This document shows positions 15,801 through 24,946 of a stretch of 49,165 bases of DNA, piece after piece. Within the stretch, counting starts at the first letter, position 1, and each line of letters begins with the position of its first letter. The notes below the pieces were generated by a model, which had not been told where the DNA came from, ran no database searches, and saw only the letters and a program-made list of their open reading frames with translations. The position numbers and the translations under genes are program-made. The DNA comes from Candidatus Latescibacterota bacterium (GTDB lineage Bacteria > Latescibacterota > UBA2968), in NCBI GenBank assembly GCA_021295695.1, contig JAGWBW010000027.1:31922-81086 (forward strand), given 5' to 3'.

Positions 15801-17325
15801 TGAAATTGCGCCGCGCAGTTGGTATGTCACGCGAGACCTGAAAAAGACGCCTATTGAAACGCCAGAAAAAAGGACCAAGGTGCTGGGGATAGTGGGATTA
15901 TCAGTCAATGAGCCTGCAGTCACGAGAATCGATACTTTGTTGAGCCATGGACGGTGGTTTAAAGAGGGTGAGACCGCGTGTATTTTGCCCGGTAAAATAG
16001 CCGGATTGCTCGAGGTGGGTCCCGAGGATGTCGGCAAAAAGAGCGTGCGCTTATTTGGCAAACAATTGAAAGTCGTGGGTTTGATCGATGCAGAAAAAAT
16101 GCGCGATCTCAAGGACCTGGATGGCGAGATATTGAGTCCGGCAGATTTTAAGCTGACGGATGATGAAATCATCTCTCAGATGACTCAGTCGGAGAGTCGC
16201 GAAAAACAGGGCCTGGAACAGCCTCAGCTCGAGAACATGCCATTCGAGCATATAGATCCCGACGACATTGCCATTATTCCCTACAATATGCTACGCGAAG
16301 TGGGCAGTCCACTGCAATCTGTGGCAATTCGTTTTCACGAAGATGTAAATGTTGAAGAACAGGTCAAAGAATACGTGTCGCGGTTGTCGGTGGTAGTGTA
16401 CGCGGGCATTCCAGGGGAAGACGGCAAAATCGAGGTGTCAATTTACAGTTCGCTGGGGTGGGGTCCATTGCCTGGCCTGGCCAACTTGTTTGTTCCCATT
16501 CTGGTGGCTGCGTTGATTGTGTTGAATACGATGATGGGATCGGTGTACGAGCGCTTTCGCGAGATTGGCATTTATTCTGCTGTGGGATTGGCACCTGTAC
16601 ACATTTCCTTTTTGTTTATTGCCGAGGCGTGCGTTTATGCCGTATTGGGTACTGTATCGGGGTATTTACTCGGCCAAGGAGTGATCAAAGTTATGTTGTG
16701 GCAGGGGCTGTTGCAAGGGCTTAATGTGAATTATTCAGCCTTGTCAACGGTGATTTCTTCGGTGCTGGTGATGGTGGTGGTTTTGGTGTCGTCGCTCTAT
16801 CCCGCGCGTCAGGCGTCACTTATGGCCGTGCCCGATGTGACGCGTCGCTGGAAGTTGCCGGATCCAGACGGCGATCATTGGCATTTTGAGTTTCCTTTTA
16901 CCGTGGGCGGCAAAGACGTGTTTGGATTGTCGGTGTTTCTGGTCGATTATTTCGAGTCGCACATGGGCGAGTCCATGGGCGCGTTTTATACAGATGGTGC
17001 GCGGTTTGGTTCGGTTGAGGCAGAAACGGGCGCGGGCTATACGATTGATACGAAGATCTGGTTGGCGCCTTATGATTTGGGTGTGAGTCAGCAGGTGCAT
17101 TTTGAAGCCGTGCCCATGGGGGAACACAATATTTTTTCGATGACACTGACAATAGATCGGATTTCGGGCGATGCGGCATCGTGGCGCCGGGTCAATCAGG
17201 GCTTTATGAACGCGTTGCGAAAACAGTTTTTGATCTGGCGCACGGTTGATCCAACCAATCGCGCCCAATACACGGAAAAAGGGCGGGAATTGCTCTCTGC
17301 GCCCAAAGCAGTGGTTAACGCATAA
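12811..17325 (+). CDS. Giant fusion: M28-like peptidase domain plus FtsX/MacB-type permease
   Basis: About 1504 residues from ATG 12811 (ATG 12796 is possible; both overlap the upstream gene). A membrane helix at about 8-25 is followed by an M28/PA-like region: VVGYPGHEKAADFIESEF, then VVINTYYDAM, GAEMACGIVGLMKLVEYF and LLFLASSGHHLGFRG. These align with M28 motifs, but the first His is Tyr, the D-D-N-A-S-G block is E-M-A-C-G, and the catalytic Glu-Glu is replaced by Gly-His-His. A hydrophobic block at about 810-890 precedes the FtsX-type part: KKRKMRTGLTFATLVLLTF, a periplasmic insert, then three helices (VYERFREIGIYSAVGLAP; LYPARQASLM). Another ~165 residues follow. FtsX-type permeases need an ABC ATPase; none is nearby. 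Role unknown, probably envelope peptide or lipoprotein handling. Confidence 0.8.
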   Translation: MDKYYKHITWSLIGVGIFVTALLIAGPYRVNPHIAALLGLEMPSEIPPVPVPRAEEVGTRVLDAVREDGIRTLMDQFTQHESRVVGYPGHEKAADFIESEFRRFGLEDVEAETYGVAVPIDRGGSLKVEGTGEVFTIHGLWPNLVKTTTLPTGGVQGHLLWGGTGDVSEFNGRDVEGAVMLMEFNSWNNWLNAAMLGAQQIVFIEPDSTFTAQAETKFLQVPNGIERFWIDKENGEKLKALLAEKGTVNVTLNARMDWEKKETRNILGWIRGTDPVLSEKIVVINTYYDAMSVVPARAPGAEMACGIVGLMKLVEYFSKYPPKHTLLFLASSGHHLGFRGICDFLSRHSRKEKHFAALMTEPLELPLLISLDLTSQTDEIGVWNSTRNYYYKRFFTPFGKSFVHYSEAIAERFDLDPADALIDGINPKGGMNWDMYIPGKILKTDGEVVLEAGTPALSLITVNDARFRVDTPLDKPEHVNFKNLTGQVRLLAGVLDLGLNSEDFLPDYKLDPDDRMRGLQGFVRTFPRRSITPDRPRPGAVASLRMGVDKSIKGVRRIYYDIADEDGEFYMPGIAERRVDVKAFYMDPESGEITYAPNHGRQARIYRGEFNMDWWISKRTRILFPCIATDFYDTVDPRFLTKLTSISVLGPGNTAPQEYGYAIGFGPEEPVGTIFTTPGERIKIVMREREIGVRYLLLNSKSAESVEIARGDGFQTLQHGAFIRSSFQAAKDMWTLNEARMRELAKYSIENQRMTNLHDQAKYHLDLAEEAMQDKKWDLFVKHTRAGMGLESRAYPDVKSTQNDVIRGVIFFMILVIPCAFFVERLLFTFSDIRVQIGGFGVVFMVIWIVLSQVHPAFDLSNPFVILLAFVILALAIFVIAIVSGRFHDNIRQLRIEEVLLHETDVGRVSASVAAFQLGIANMKKRKMRTGLTFATLVLLTFTVLSFTSIKTTLDFHQLPLGDTEGKYPGLLIRSQFWGPLEDTAYDYASINFFDQGEIAPRSWYVTRDLKKTPIETPEKRTKVLGIVGLSVNEPAVTRIDTLLSHGRWFKEGETACILPGKIAGLLEVGPEDVGKKSVRLFGKQLKVVGLIDAEKMRDLKDLDGEILSPADFKLTDDEIISQMTQSESREKQGLEQPQLENMPFEHIDPDDIAIIPYNMLREVGSPLQSVAIRFHEDVNVEEQVKEYVSRLSVVVYAGIPGEDGKIEVSIYSSLGWGPLPGLANLFVPILVAALIVLNTMMGSVYERFREIGIYSAVGLAPVHISFLFIAEACVYAVLGTVSGYLLGQGVIKVMLWQGLLQGLNVNYSALSTVISSVLVMVVVLVSSLYPARQASLMAVPDVTRRWKLPDPDGDHWHFEFPFTVGGKDVFGLSVFLVDYFESHMGESMGAFYTDGARFGSVEAETGAGYTIDTKIWLAPYDLGVSQQVHFEAVPMGEHNIFSMTLTIDRISGDAASWRRVNQGFMNALRKQFLIWRTVDPTNRAQYTEKGRELLSAPKAVVNA

Positions 17326-17349
17326 TAGTATTATGACACGGGACAATCT

Positions 17350-19794
17350 ATGGCTTTTGGCAATCTTTTAAGACGCAACAAAGACAAACCAGAAAAGAAA
17401 AATACGCAGTTTGAAGAGATTGAAGAGTATCGCGACCTGCTCGACGAGCCAGACGAGTTTGTCGATGGTTTTAATACAAAGACCATTGTGGGTGCGTTAT
17501 TTGTGTCGATTGTGATGGTGCCCGGCAATATTTATCTGGATCTGATGATCGGTGGCTCCATTGGCGCAGCGGCGCAGTGGGTCACGATTATTTTGTTTAT
17601 CGAATTGGCAAAGCGCTCGTTCACCATACTCAAGCGGCAGGAGGTCTATCTGCTGTATTATGTGACGAGTTCACTGGTCAATCGAGAGTCCAATGCGTTT
17701 GAAGGTCTGTTGTGGCATCAGTATTTTGTGCAGTCACCCGCAGCCGTGCAATTTGGCATACAAAACTCATTGAGCGAACTGTGGTGGTGGGCGCCGCCGG
17801 CAAATTCCGAAGCCTTGATCGAGCGAACGTTTTTACACGCCGACTGGTTCTGGCCTATTGCTTTTCTGGTTTTAGGCACGATTATGGGGCGCATTGCCTG
17901 GTTTACCGCCAGTTATGTGTTGTTCCGCATTACGTCCGATTACGAGAATCTGCCATTTCCGTTTGCACCCATCAACGCGCATGGGGCCATGGCATTGGCA
18001 GAAGAAAGTAGCGGAGATATTACCTGGCGCTGGCGCATGTTTTCTATTGGCGCGGTGATCGGCGTGGTGTGGGGAATGGTTTATGTAGCTGTGCCAGCGA
18101 TTACGGGTGCGTTTATGGAACAACCCGTGCAGCTTATTCCAATTCCCTGGGTCGATTTCACGCAATATACGGGATATTTTTTACCCGCGACACCTCTGGG
18201 CTTTACCCTGCATCTGGGACCCATTTTTACAGGTTTTCTCGCTCCCTTCTGGGCGGTGATAGGGTCCTTTGTAGGGGTGGTTATCCATACTATTGCAAGC
18301 CCACTTTTACATAAATATGGATATATGCCCCACTGGTTTATGGGGATGGACACCATTCAGACGCACTTTGTGACGGGTATTGATTTCTGGATGAGCTTTG
18401 GCATCGGTATTACATTTGCCATTACCGTCATCGGGTTTTATCAGGTGTGGCGGGGGGTGCGAACCGCGCGGATTGAAAAGACCGAGAAGGGATCGTGGGA
18501 GACGCCGGCTGGACGGGGTGATTTTAAAATTTGGTTCTGCATAGTGTTGTTTTGTCTGGCGAGTTTGTACACCATTGTTCTATCAAAAATTTTATTCCCG
18601 CAGTTGGTGACGACCACTTTGTTGGTGTTTTTCTTTATTTTTGCATTTGTTTATACGCCTCTCATTTCATTTGTGAATGCTCGCTTAGATGGTATGGTGG
18701 GGCAAAATGTGAGTATTCCATATATTAAAGAAGCGACCATTTTTCTGAGTGGTTTCAGGGGCATTCATATCTGGTTTGTAGATTTTGGCCTGGATAACTA
18801 TGGGGCGGCGGCGCAGCGCTTCCGTGAGATCGAGTTGACGGGCACCAGCTTCAGGAGTATTCTGAGAGCTGAAGTTTTTATGGTACCGCTGGTTTTTATA
18901 ACCAGTTTTATGTATTGGTCCTATATTTGGAAACTCGCGCCCATTCCGTCCGATGCGTATCCTTACGTGCAATTGTTCTGGCCGTTGCGTGCCCTTCAAC
19001 GGTGTGTGTGGATTACCAGCACTATGCGCGGCGAAGTTGACTATTCACAAGAGGGCACTGTGACGTGGACGCCGGCCAATTTGTCGAATAATGCCTGGTG
19101 GTACTGGCGGGTGCGGGCAACGCCTGATGATCCAGATAGTGTGCCCGCTGAAGAACGCAGGTATGGGCCGTGGTCGAGTACTGCTTATTTTTATACCAAT
19201 TTTGATGAAGCCCAGATCCCGCCATACCCGCCCGCAACACTGAGTCGCGCACCGCCCGATATTTCCGATGCTTTAGCACAAGGGTTGCCTTCTGCGCCAG
19301 AAATACGCAGCGCGGACAGTGGTGCGCATCTGAATACGCCAAATCCAGAAATGCTCATTTCCAGGGCGGTGGATCCTCAGGACCGTGAGTTGTTCTATCA
19401 ATACGAGATAGATCAGGTGCCTTCTTTTGACGGGGCATTTTTGCAGTCGTCAGATGATCAGCCCATTTTGTTTGAGGCTCTGAAACCCTGGGTTATTACC
19501 ACCGGATTTGCCGTTGGACTTGTATTCTTTTTTGTTTTGTCCGTGTTTGGGTTGCCCATTTTGCTCATCTTTGGTTATGTGCAAAGTTTGACCAGTATTC
19601 CACATGTGATGATTACCCAGATCATTGGTGCGTTAATTGCGCGCTACTATTTCTGGAATCGTTTTGGCAAGAAACAATGGCGCCTTTACGCAACAGTACT
19701 GGCGGTGGGCTTTTCCGTGGGCATGGCCCTCGTGGGGATGGCGTCTGTGTCCATTGCTATGATCCAGAAGTCGGTATCGGTCTTGTTGTTCTAA
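17350..19794 (+). CDS. Second OPT-like membrane protein (DUF6785/DUF6784 type) with periplasmic FnIII-like insert
   Basis: 814 residues. The N-terminal ~40 residues are charged and cytosolic; a dozen or so hydrophobic segments follow, with the FPFAPINAHGAMALAEES loop resembling the substrate-region loop of the first OPT-like protein. Between helices, at about 560-710, lies a soluble insert (TVTWTPANLSNNAWWYWRVR, GPWSSTAYFYTNF) that looks like a fibronectin-III-like or sugar-binding beta-sandwich. Three more helices close the protein (ITTGFAVGLVFFFVLSVFG onward). It starts 24 bp after the peptidase-permease gene and is followed by a terminator, so the three genes form one unit. Substrate unknown. 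Confidence 0.72.
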   Translation: MAFGNLLRRNKDKPEKKNTQFEEIEEYRDLLDEPDEFVDGFNTKTIVGALFVSIVMVPGNIYLDLMIGGSIGAAAQWVTIILFIELAKRSFTILKRQEVYLLYYVTSSLVNRESNAFEGLLWHQYFVQSPAAVQFGIQNSLSELWWWAPPANSEALIERTFLHADWFWPIAFLVLGTIMGRIAWFTASYVLFRITSDYENLPFPFAPINAHGAMALAEESSGDITWRWRMFSIGAVIGVVWGMVYVAVPAITGAFMEQPVQLIPIPWVDFTQYTGYFLPATPLGFTLHLGPIFTGFLAPFWAVIGSFVGVVIHTIASPLLHKYGYMPHWFMGMDTIQTHFVTGIDFWMSFGIGITFAITVIGFYQVWRGVRTARIEKTEKGSWETPAGRGDFKIWFCIVLFCLASLYTIVLSKILFPQLVTTTLLVFFFIFAFVYTPLISFVNARLDGMVGQNVSIPYIKEATIFLSGFRGIHIWFVDFGLDNYGAAAQRFREIELTGTSFRSILRAEVFMVPLVFITSFMYWSYIWKLAPIPSDAYPYVQLFWPLRALQRCVWITSTMRGEVDYSQEGTVTWTPANLSNNAWWYWRVRATPDDPDSVPAEERRYGPWSSTAYFYTNFDEAQIPPYPPATLSRAPPDISDALAQGLPSAPEIRSADSGAHLNTPNPEMLISRAVDPQDRELFYQYEIDQVPSFDGAFLQSSDDQPILFEALKPWVITTGFAVGLVFFFVLSVFGLPILLIFGYVQSLTSIPHVMITQIIGALIARYYFWNRFGKKQWRLYATVLAVGFSVGMALVGMASVSIAMIQKSVSVLLF

Positions 19795-19821
19795 ATCGCA
19801 AAGGGTTTATTTAAATAACGA

Positions 19822-19860
19822 AAATCCGTTGGTGATTGTGTATGCCAACGGATTTTTTTT
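19822..19860 (+). terminator. Rho-independent terminator after the OPT-like cluster
   Basis: AAATCCGTTGG (19822-19832) pairs with CCAACGGATTT (19845-19855) and runs into eight T. A reading frame opening at 19829 lies inside this hairpin, so the next gene starts later, at 19871. Confidence 0.9.
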
Positions 19861-19870
19861 AGAGGGAATT

Positions 19871-20869
19871 ATGGCTGACGAACGTTTTTTAATTACGGGT
19901 GCATTGGGGTGTATTGGTGCCTGGACTGTGCATAATCTGGTGCGCGAAGGGGTTCCGGTCACGGTATTCGATTTGGCGACGAAGCCCCGACGGTTGCAAT
20001 TGTTGTTGTCGGATGACGAATTGGCGCAGGTAAATTTTGTGGCTGGTGATATTGCGGATTTGCCCACTTTTGAAGGGGCGCTGGACGAGAATGAGATTAC
20101 GCATGTCATTCATCTTGCTGGGCTTCAAGTGCCATTTTGCAAGGCCGACCCACCGCTCGGCGCGCGCGTCAATGTGGTGGGTACCGCAAATGTTTTTGAA
20201 GCTGTGAAACGCCGGCAGGATCGCATTGGGAAAGTGGTCTATGCAAGCTCTGTCGCTGTATTTGGCGCGCCCGAAGATTACGAGCCGGATGCTGTGATGC
20301 ACGATGATTCCACGCTAATGCCCCATACGCATTACGGTGTGTACAAACAGGCGAATGAGGGAACCGCGCATGTGTATTGGCTCGACGAGGGGGTGTCTTC
20401 TATCGGTTTTCGGCCCTATGTTGTCTATGGGGTAGGGCGCGATCAGGGTATTACTTCAACGCCGACGACGGCCATGCTCGCGGCGGCGGCGAACTTGCCC
20501 TATCACATTTCTTATGGCGGGCGCACGGTTTTTCAATATGCCGATGATACAGCGCGGGCGTTTATTCAGGCTGCACGGGCCAATTACGCAGGTGCCGGGG
20601 CGTTTAATTTGGGTGGATTTGCACCCGATATGCAGGATGTGAAGGATGCGATTGATCGGGCTGCACCCGAAGCGGCGGATAAGATCACGTTTGAAGATAT
20701 TCAGTTGCCATTTCCCCAGGAGGTCGATGGGAGTGGATTAGAGGCAGCGATTGGCACAGTGACGCACAAGCCGCTAGCAGAAGGTGTGGTGGAGACTGTG
20801 ACACTGTTTCGAGACTTGATTGCCGCGGGTAAAATCGATGCAGAAGCTTATATTGCAGAGCGATCGTGA
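19871..20869 (+). CDS. NAD(P)-dependent epimerase/dehydratase (extended SDR)
   Basis: 332 residues from ATG 19871, chosen for the GAGGG site 5 bases upstream and because any earlier start falls in a terminator. Rossmann motif GALGCIG (10-16), VIHLAGLQ near 79-86, SS at 126-127 (YASSVAVFG), and catalytic Y155-x3-K159. The family epimerises or oxidises sugars or related hydroxy compounds with NAD(P). It heads a run of catabolic-looking genes: the amidohydrolase starts 8 bp after its stop. Substrate cannot be deduced. Confidence 0.88.
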   Translation: MADERFLITGALGCIGAWTVHNLVREGVPVTVFDLATKPRRLQLLLSDDELAQVNFVAGDIADLPTFEGALDENEITHVIHLAGLQVPFCKADPPLGARVNVVGTANVFEAVKRRQDRIGKVVYASSVAVFGAPEDYEPDAVMHDDSTLMPHTHYGVYKQANEGTAHVYWLDEGVSSIGFRPYVVYGVGRDQGITSTPTTAMLAAAANLPYHISYGGRTVFQYADDTARAFIQAARANYAGAGAFNLGGFAPDMQDVKDAIDRAAPEAADKITFEDIQLPFPQEVDGSGLEAAIGTVTHKPLAEGVVETVTLFRDLIAAGKIDAEAYIAERS

Positions 20870-20877
20870 GGATAGAT

Positions 20878-22017
20878 ATGGCTGATCAATACGATGTCTT
20901 GGTAACAGGTGGCACGGTGATAGATCCGGTCAATGGCGTGCATGGCACATTAGAATTAGACGTGGCGTTGAAAGATGGCGTGATAGCAGCCATTGGGCGC
21001 GATTTGGGTGAGGCCGATTCAGTGATTGATGCAGGCGGGTGTCTCGTGACGCCTGGACTGATTGATTTACATACCCATGTGTACAAAGATGTGTCGAGTT
21101 TTGGCATAGAGGCAGATGACTTGTGCCCGCGCACGGGTGTGACAACGAGTGTGGATACGGGGACGGCAGGATGGATCAATTATCGCGGATTGGAACGCTA
21201 TGTAATGGAGCCGTCTTCAACGCGCATTTTGGCCTATGTGAATCTGTCGGGTGTCGGGCTGCCCTGGCGGCGCGGCGAGATGGTGTATGAAGGCTATGTG
21301 TCGGCCAGCGAGTGCGCGCAGGTGGTTTTGAATCACCCAAAAACAGCATTGGGCGTTAAGGTGCGTTTGTACAAAGGGGTGGGCGGCGATGCGGATATAC
21401 GCGATTTGCTGCAAATTGCCCTGGAGGCCGCCAATCGGTGCGAAAAACCCCTGATGGTTCATATCAGCAATGCCGATGTGCCTTTGCGTGACCTGCTTCA
21501 GCCTTTGCGCCCCGGTGATATTGTGACCCATTGTTTTCACGGTACACAGCCCGCGTCGATTATCGACAACCGGGGAAAGGTGATTTCTGAAGCCTGGGAT
21601 GCCCGCGATCGCGGGGTGATTTTTGACATTGGTCACGGGTTGGGCAGTTTTAGTTACGACGTGGGACGCGCAGCTATGGAAGATGGTTTTCCGCCCGATA
21701 CCATCAGCAGCGATATCCATTCGTACAATATCGATGGTCCCGTTTACGATTTGCCGACGACGATGTCCAAGTTTCTGAATTTGGGCATGCCGCTTGAGGA
21801 AGTGATTCAACGTTCAACCATTGAACCGGCACAGGTAATTGATCGAGAGGATGATCTTGGGCATCTGGGTATTGGTGCTGCGGGCGATGTTGCTGTATTT
21901 GAATTGGAAAAGGGGACATTTGAGTTGACCGATTCGATGCAGCAGGTGTTGATGGGCGAGCAGCGATTTGTTTGCCGCGCGTCCGTTCGAGATGGGAAGA
22001 TCTGGTGGCAGGGGTAA
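20878..22017 (+). CDS. Amidohydrolase/deacetylase-family metallohydrolase
   Basis: 379 residues from ATG 20878; a GTG at 20866 overlapping the upstream stop is an alternative. Amidohydrolase hallmarks: VTPGLIDLHTHVYKD with H65-x-H67, a Lys in GVKVRLYKG suited to carboxylation, His in MVHISNADV and THCFHGT, and Asp in SSDIHSYN. The closest remembered family is the dihydroorotase-like amidohydrolase/deacetylase group acting on N-acyl amino acid or sugar amides. It lies between an SDR gene and a PHP-type gene, likely the same operon. Confidence 0.88.
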   Translation: MADQYDVLVTGGTVIDPVNGVHGTLELDVALKDGVIAAIGRDLGEADSVIDAGGCLVTPGLIDLHTHVYKDVSSFGIEADDLCPRTGVTTSVDTGTAGWINYRGLERYVMEPSSTRILAYVNLSGVGLPWRRGEMVYEGYVSASECAQVVLNHPKTALGVKVRLYKGVGGDADIRDLLQIALEAANRCEKPLMVHISNADVPLRDLLQPLRPGDIVTHCFHGTQPASIIDNRGKVISEAWDARDRGVIFDIGHGLGSFSYDVGRAAMEDGFPPDTISSDIHSYNIDGPVYDLPTTMSKFLNLGMPLEEVIQRSTIEPAQVIDREDDLGHLGIGAAGDVAVFELEKGTFELTDSMQQVLMGEQRFVCRASVRDGKIWWQG

Positions 22018-22041
22018 AGTATTAACTCAAAGGAGTTGGTT

Positions 22042-22943
22042 ATGCCTGAGAAAAATGGGTTGGTAAATCCGTTTGTTCTGTCTGATGACGATGGTTATAT
22101 GTGGCTGAAGGGCAATTTGCACAGCCATTCGACAAATTCGGATGGGCGGGTCTCACCGCAAGAACGCGTAGATGGGTATGTCAATCAGGGCTATGATTAT
22201 TTGTGTGTATCCGATCACAACAATATCACATTTGTCGAAACACTGACCTGTCCTGAAAATTTTACGCTTATTCAGGGTGCTGAATTGCATCCGGATAATC
22301 CTTTTGGTGGCGACCGCCACCATTTTGTGGCACTCAATATTTCAGAGGATATGGATGCGCGGGCGATGCCGCCGCAACATGTGATTGACGAAGTAAAAAA
22401 ACAGGGCGGATCGATCTGGCTCGCACATCCGCACTGGAGTGGGATCAATATTTTGCGGGATACTATGCCGCTGACGGGTTTGGCAGGGATAGAAGTTTTT
22501 AATACGACCTGTCGCTGCGCCGGGCGGGGTGAGTCTTCTGTGCACTGGGACGATTGGATGGATTTGTCCGGACAGTTGCTCCCGGCACTGGGCAATGACG
22601 ATTCCCACGCGGCTGAATCAGAAGCGCGCGATACGTATCAGGGCTGGACTATGGTGCGCGTTAAGGAACGATCGCCGGTTATTCGTCAACGGGTCCACAA
22701 ATTTTTGATATTCAGTTGCATAGCGGGGAAGGTCGCACGGTTGAGGTCACGGTAAAATGCTCACCTGCACAGCGCATTGCCACGGTATTAGATTTGAGGG
22801 GGACCGAATACCACGAGGGCGGTAAATTATTTGAGACCGCCACTTTCAAGCTGCGGCCCGGCTCAAAACACGTGCGTTTTGAGATTATTGCACCAAATGG
22901 CGATAAGGCGTGGTCCAATCCCTTTGATCTCACCGTGCTTTAG
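22042..22943 (+). pseudogene. PHP-domain metal-dependent phosphoesterase, broken by a small deletion
   Basis: ATG 22042 follows AAAGGAG. The N-terminal part is a PHP domain: LHSHSTNSDG (H27, H29), YDYLCVSDHNN, GAELHP, WLAHPHW and GNDDSHA, which carry the metal-binding His/Asp residues of PHP esterases. After KERSP near 22675 the frame changes; the other frame continues as YSSTGPQIFDIQLHS to a stop at 22943 and looks like the usual C-terminal beta domain. Family members carry roughly a dozen residues between these two points (SP...ALRAGRFYSSTG), so about 35-40 bases seem to be missing. The uninterrupted frame alone ends at 22755 with a nonsense tail. Genuine lesion or assembly error is open. 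Confidence 0.75.
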
Positions 22944-22976
22944 GTCGTGGGGGTTATCTGAACTGGTAGAGAACTT

Positions 22977-24905
22977 TTGAGAATTGGACGGGTTATGCTC
23001 ACGCAATTGGAGATTACTTCTCGAAAAGCTGTACTGGATGGCAAGTTATACGGTGCTGTGGGAGCTTATGAAGCGCTGTGTGGGAATGCGTGGTTCGCGC
23101 TTGATCCCAATCACAAACAAAACGAGGCGATCGTCGATTTAAATCTCGTGCCCGTTGACAAGAGCGGACAGGTGATTTTTCGAGCGGATATGTATGTGCT
23201 CAAGCCGGTTGATGTCGCTCTGGGCAATGGTACTGTGTTTTACAATGTGGTCAATCGCGGGCGCAAGAATATCTTGCCCATGTTTAATCTGGCAACGGGA
23301 TCGACTATGCCCGAGACTGCCACACATTTTGGCGATGGCTTTTTGATGCGGCAGGGTTATACGATTGCCGCGTGTGGTTGGCAGGCAGATGTGCCGTCTG
23401 AGGCAGAGGGCGCTACCAATTTGATGACATTGGATGCGCCAGTAGTCGATGTTACTGGTCCTGTGTCGTGTGAGATTCTCGTGAATGATAAGACGGATTT
23501 GCATTCGCTGGGAAGTCGCTATCACGATCCCTATGAACCCGTGGAAGATGGCGATGCTGTGCTTACTGTGCGGGCGTATCCGTATGATGAAGCCGAGGAA
23601 ATTGGGCGTGATCAATGGGTGTTTGATCGGTTGGAAGATGGGCGCGCTGCGATCCGTTTTTTGCCAGGATTTGAACCGGGGCGCATTTACAATCTAATTT
23701 ATACGGGCAAAAATCCGACTGTGATGGGAACGGGTTTTGCCGCAACCCGGGATTTTGTGTCGTTTTTGAAGTATGGAACAGATGGCAATCCACTGGGCAA
23801 TGCGATTGAGCGGGCGTATGCTTTTGGATCGTCGCAAAGTGGGCGTTTTTTGCGACACATGTTGTATGAGGGTTTTAATGGGGATGAGGCTGGTCGAAAG
23901 GTTTTTGATGGGGTGTTTGCCAATGTTGCAGGCGGCGCACGGGGGTCGTTTAACCACCGGTTTGCACAGCCTTCGCGGCATGCCAGCGCGCATTTTGATG
24001 CGTTGTATCCCACGGAGTGGTTTCCGTTTACAGATTTGCCGCAAACAGATCCCGATACCCGGGAAAAGGGTGGGTTGTTGGATCGCTGTGACGCCGCGGG
24101 GGTGACACCTCGCATTTTTTATACCAATACTTCAACCGAATACTGGAACCGCAGTGCGTCTTTGGTTCACACGGATGTACGCGGGCAAGAGGATGTGGAG
24201 GTTCATCCTTCGGTTCGCGTTTATCACTTTGCAAGTACAAAACACGGTCCGGGTGATGTGCCCAAAAATCCGCGTCGGATAGTACCCCCAAATCCCGTGA
24301 ATTTTCGCTATGCAGAGCGTGCGCTTCTCGTTGCATTGGACCGCTGGGTACGCGAGGGCGTTGATCCTCCTGATAGCAGATATGGTCGTATTGCGGACGG
24401 CTCTCTGGTCGATGCTGACGATTTAAAATTTCCCACTATTCCCAATTTGCGAAGTCCCAGACGCATGCGGCGGCCCCTGCGATTGAACTGGGGGAATAGA
24501 TGGAATGCGGGGATTATCGATTGGGAGCCGCCTGAAAAAGGACGTCCTTTTGGTGTGCGGGTGCCCCAGGTCGATCGAGATGGCAATGAGGTCGCGGGTA
24601 TTCGCATGCCCGAGGTGGTCGCGCCTCTGGGGACGTTTACGGGATGGCGGTATCGACAACACGGAGCGACCGATGCGCTCGTTGGCCTCGAAGGGATGTG
24701 GGTGCCGTTTGCACGCGATGAGGATGAGCGCGAAGGGGATTCTCGACTATCGATTGCCCAGCGCTATGGTAGCCGCGAAGCGTTTCTGGGCTGTGTGGCA
24801 CAAGCTGCTCTAAAATTAGTGGGGGAGCGATTGATGTTGCGCGAAGATGTGGATCGCGCTGTGGAGCGTGCCGAGGCGATGTATGATTGGGTGATGCTGG
24901 GGTAG
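22977..24905 (+). CDS. Alpha/beta-hydrolase-domain protein (PF20091 type)
   Basis: 642 residues from TTG 22977; ATG 22995 is an alternative and would cost six residues. The start (LYGAVGAYEALCGNAWFALDP) and the block GSSQSGRFLRHMLYEGFN, containing the S-Q-S-G nucleophile elbow, match the large hydrolase family annotated as alpha/beta hydrolase domain-containing protein. VFANVAGGARGSFNHRF and HGPGDVPKNP are further blocks. No signal peptide. Probable esterase or amidase acting in the catabolic run with the SDR, amidohydrolase and dehydrogenase genes. Substrate unknown. Confidence 0.8.
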   Translation: MRIGRVMLTQLEITSRKAVLDGKLYGAVGAYEALCGNAWFALDPNHKQNEAIVDLNLVPVDKSGQVIFRADMYVLKPVDVALGNGTVFYNVVNRGRKNILPMFNLATGSTMPETATHFGDGFLMRQGYTIAACGWQADVPSEAEGATNLMTLDAPVVDVTGPVSCEILVNDKTDLHSLGSRYHDPYEPVEDGDAVLTVRAYPYDEAEEIGRDQWVFDRLEDGRAAIRFLPGFEPGRIYNLIYTGKNPTVMGTGFAATRDFVSFLKYGTDGNPLGNAIERAYAFGSSQSGRFLRHMLYEGFNGDEAGRKVFDGVFANVAGGARGSFNHRFAQPSRHASAHFDALYPTEWFPFTDLPQTDPDTREKGGLLDRCDAAGVTPRIFYTNTSTEYWNRSASLVHTDVRGQEDVEVHPSVRVYHFASTKHGPGDVPKNPRRIVPPNPVNFRYAERALLVALDRWVREGVDPPDSRYGRIADGSLVDADDLKFPTIPNLRSPRRMRRPLRLNWGNRWNAGIIDWEPPEKGRPFGVRVPQVDRDGNEVAGIRMPEVVAPLGTFTGWRYRQHGATDALVGLEGMWVPFARDEDEREGDSRLSIAQRYGSREAFLGCVAQAALKLVGERLMLREDVDRAVERAEAMYDWVMLG

Positions 24906-24946
24906 GGAAGGGTTGCTATAAACACTCTACCATCGGGAGGTGTTCC

